The notes beneath the pieces are model-generated. The model searched no databases. It saw only the letters and a list, made by a program, of their open reading frames with translations, and was not told where the DNA came from. The translations under genes and the position numbers were made by a program. Below are positions 63,294-64,000 of a DNA stretch of 64,000 nucleotides, piece after piece. The stretch covers positions 1-64,000 of the forward strand of contig CAMFJD010000003.1 of the NCBI GenBank assembly GCA_945956935.1, written 5' to 3'. This DNA is from an uncultured Bacillota bacterium. GTDB lineage: Bacteria > Bacillota_I > Bacilli_A > Culicoidibacterales > ZOR0006. Position 1 is the stretch's first letter, and every line of letters starts with the position of its first letter.

Positions 63294-64000
63294 TTACTCT
63301 TTCAACAAATACATCACAAATTCCAATTGCTCTTTGTAATGATTTAATTCATACCGCATATAGTGTGCATCTAAAATTGCTTTAACAATTGATAATCCTA
63401 AACCAGTTCCTGTCAACATCTTATTTCGTGATCCCTCAACCACATAAAATGGTTCCCAAATTTTATCAAAGTTCAAGTCAGTTTCAGGTGAAAGACCATT
63501 TTTAATCGCAAAAACAATAGCACGTTTTTGATACTTGATAACGACTTCAATTTGTTTGTTTGCTGTGTATTTAAAAGCATTACTTATTAAATTATTTAAT
63601 ACCATTTCCATTTTTTGTTTATCTGCAACAACCCGTAGCTGCCTTACCCGTTTATCAATTGTAATTTTCAGTTGTACGTCATGATGATACGGATTCACTT
63701 CATATTTTTGCATAACTGCTTCAAACTGATCAACAAAATTATATGCTTGCCATTCTAATGGATCTTTTTCAAGTTTTGCTAGGGTCAACAAACGCTCCAA
63801 TAAAATGGTAATAGCATCTGCTTGTTCCGAAATAATTTGTGCATATGTACCATCGTCTAAACCTTCTTCTATGCCATATGCATATGCTTTAATCAATGCG
63901 AGTGGAGTTTTTATTTCATGGGAAATATTAGAACTAAATGCTTTCAAATTTTGATTTCGTTCCAATAACTTTTGGTGTGTTTTTGACAACTCTTGACTCA
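63294..64000 (-). CDS. histidine kinase, 3' part (partial)
   Basis: The visible C-terminal part (about 235 residues) runs off the right edge of the window; the frame stays open to base 64000, so no true start is seen. It has a HisKA domain with the phospho-acceptor in SHEIKTPLAL, and a HATPase_c domain with N-box NNLISNAFKY, the F-box region and GTGLGLSIVKAIL. This is a sensor kinase of a two-component system; the response regulator and sensor part must lie beyond the window. The 263-base region between it and the GNAT gene contains no gene; a weak GGTAG/CTACC hairpin sits at about 63042-63057. Confidence 0.9.
   Translation of the reverse strand, partial: SQELSKTHQKLLERNQNLKAFSSNISHEIKTPLALIKAYAYGIEEGLDDGTYAQIISEQADAITILLERLLTLAKLEKDPLEWQAYNFVDQFEAVMQKYEVNPYHHDVQLKITIDKRVRQLRVVADKQKMEMVLNNLISNAFKYTANKQIEVVIKYQKRAIVFAIKNGLSPETDLNFDKIWEPFYVVEGSRNKMLTGTGLGLSIVKAILDAHYMRYELNHYKEQLEFVMYLLKE

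Overview
The window is a contiguous piece of chromosome from a low-GC Gram-positive bacterium (Bacillota, Bacilli-like). The evidence is a set of Firmicutes-specific genes in Bacillus-like order: pnp, RNase J and an FtsK/SpoIIIE translocase; recA-rny-ymdB-miaB-ricA; gpsB next to a type-B RNase P RNA, divergent from recU-PBP1; nfeD-floA; and acpS-alr with tex nearby. RelQ, GpsB, RicA, YneF and lipoproteins with a clear lipobox agree with this. AdhE under apparent Rex and CcpA-type control suggests fermentative, redox-regulated metabolism. No sporulation gene is identifiable. I cannot name the species. I see no prophage, IS element, CRISPR array, tRNA or 5S/16S/23S rRNA. Most genes lie on the minus strand; nine lie on the plus strand, mostly singly.

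Layout. 0-7.2 kb: a ferric-reductase-like membrane protein, a nucleoside ABC importer (nupQ, nupP, nupO and the BMP lipoprotein) and a second, diverged BMP paralogue. 7.2-20 kb: ftsK/spoIIIE, an RNase J2-like gene, adhE with a compact Rex/CRE promoter, a Cof-type phosphatase, a small S1 protein, pnp, a membrane-anchored hydrolase and murI. 20-30 kb: a LemA-like protein, a hydrolase, an SprT-like protein, yneF, a universal stress protein, then ricA, miaB, ymdB, rny, recA and a RodZ-like protein. 30-34 kb: two solitary OppA-type lipoproteins with near-identical promoters. 34-41.4 kb: rnpB, gpsB, recU, a class A PBP with a Cys-rich repeat tail, the nfeD-floA operon and a pyridoxine/HMP kinase. 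41.5-48.9 kb: acpP with a FabT-like regulator, an exonuclease-BRCT protein, a HAD phosphatase, tex, alr, acpS and a cysteine-less HMA-fold protein. 48.9-52 kb: a compact operon of relQ, a hydrolase, a degenerate ABC ATPase and a membrane protein. 52-64 kb: cardiolipin synthase, deoD, a peroxiredoxin, a polysaccharide deacetylase pair, czrA-czcD, an operon of hydrolase, membrane-fused MurF-like ligase, Nudix protein and ddl, a GNAT acetyltransferase, and the 3' part of a histidine kinase running off the window.

The genes mainly serve RNA turnover (RNase J, PNPase, RNase Y, RicA, RNase P), cell-wall synthesis (MurI, Alr, Ddl, MurF-like ligase, PBP1, GpsB, deacetylase) and nutrient uptake. Much of the window is conserved core genome. 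The least explained parts are the relQ operon with an ABC subunit whose Walker motifs are altered, the Cys-rich PBP tail, the membrane-fused Mur ligase, and several small proteins of unknown function inside core operons. Start codons were chosen from visible Shine-Dalgarno (SD) sequences, often downstream of the longest open frame.
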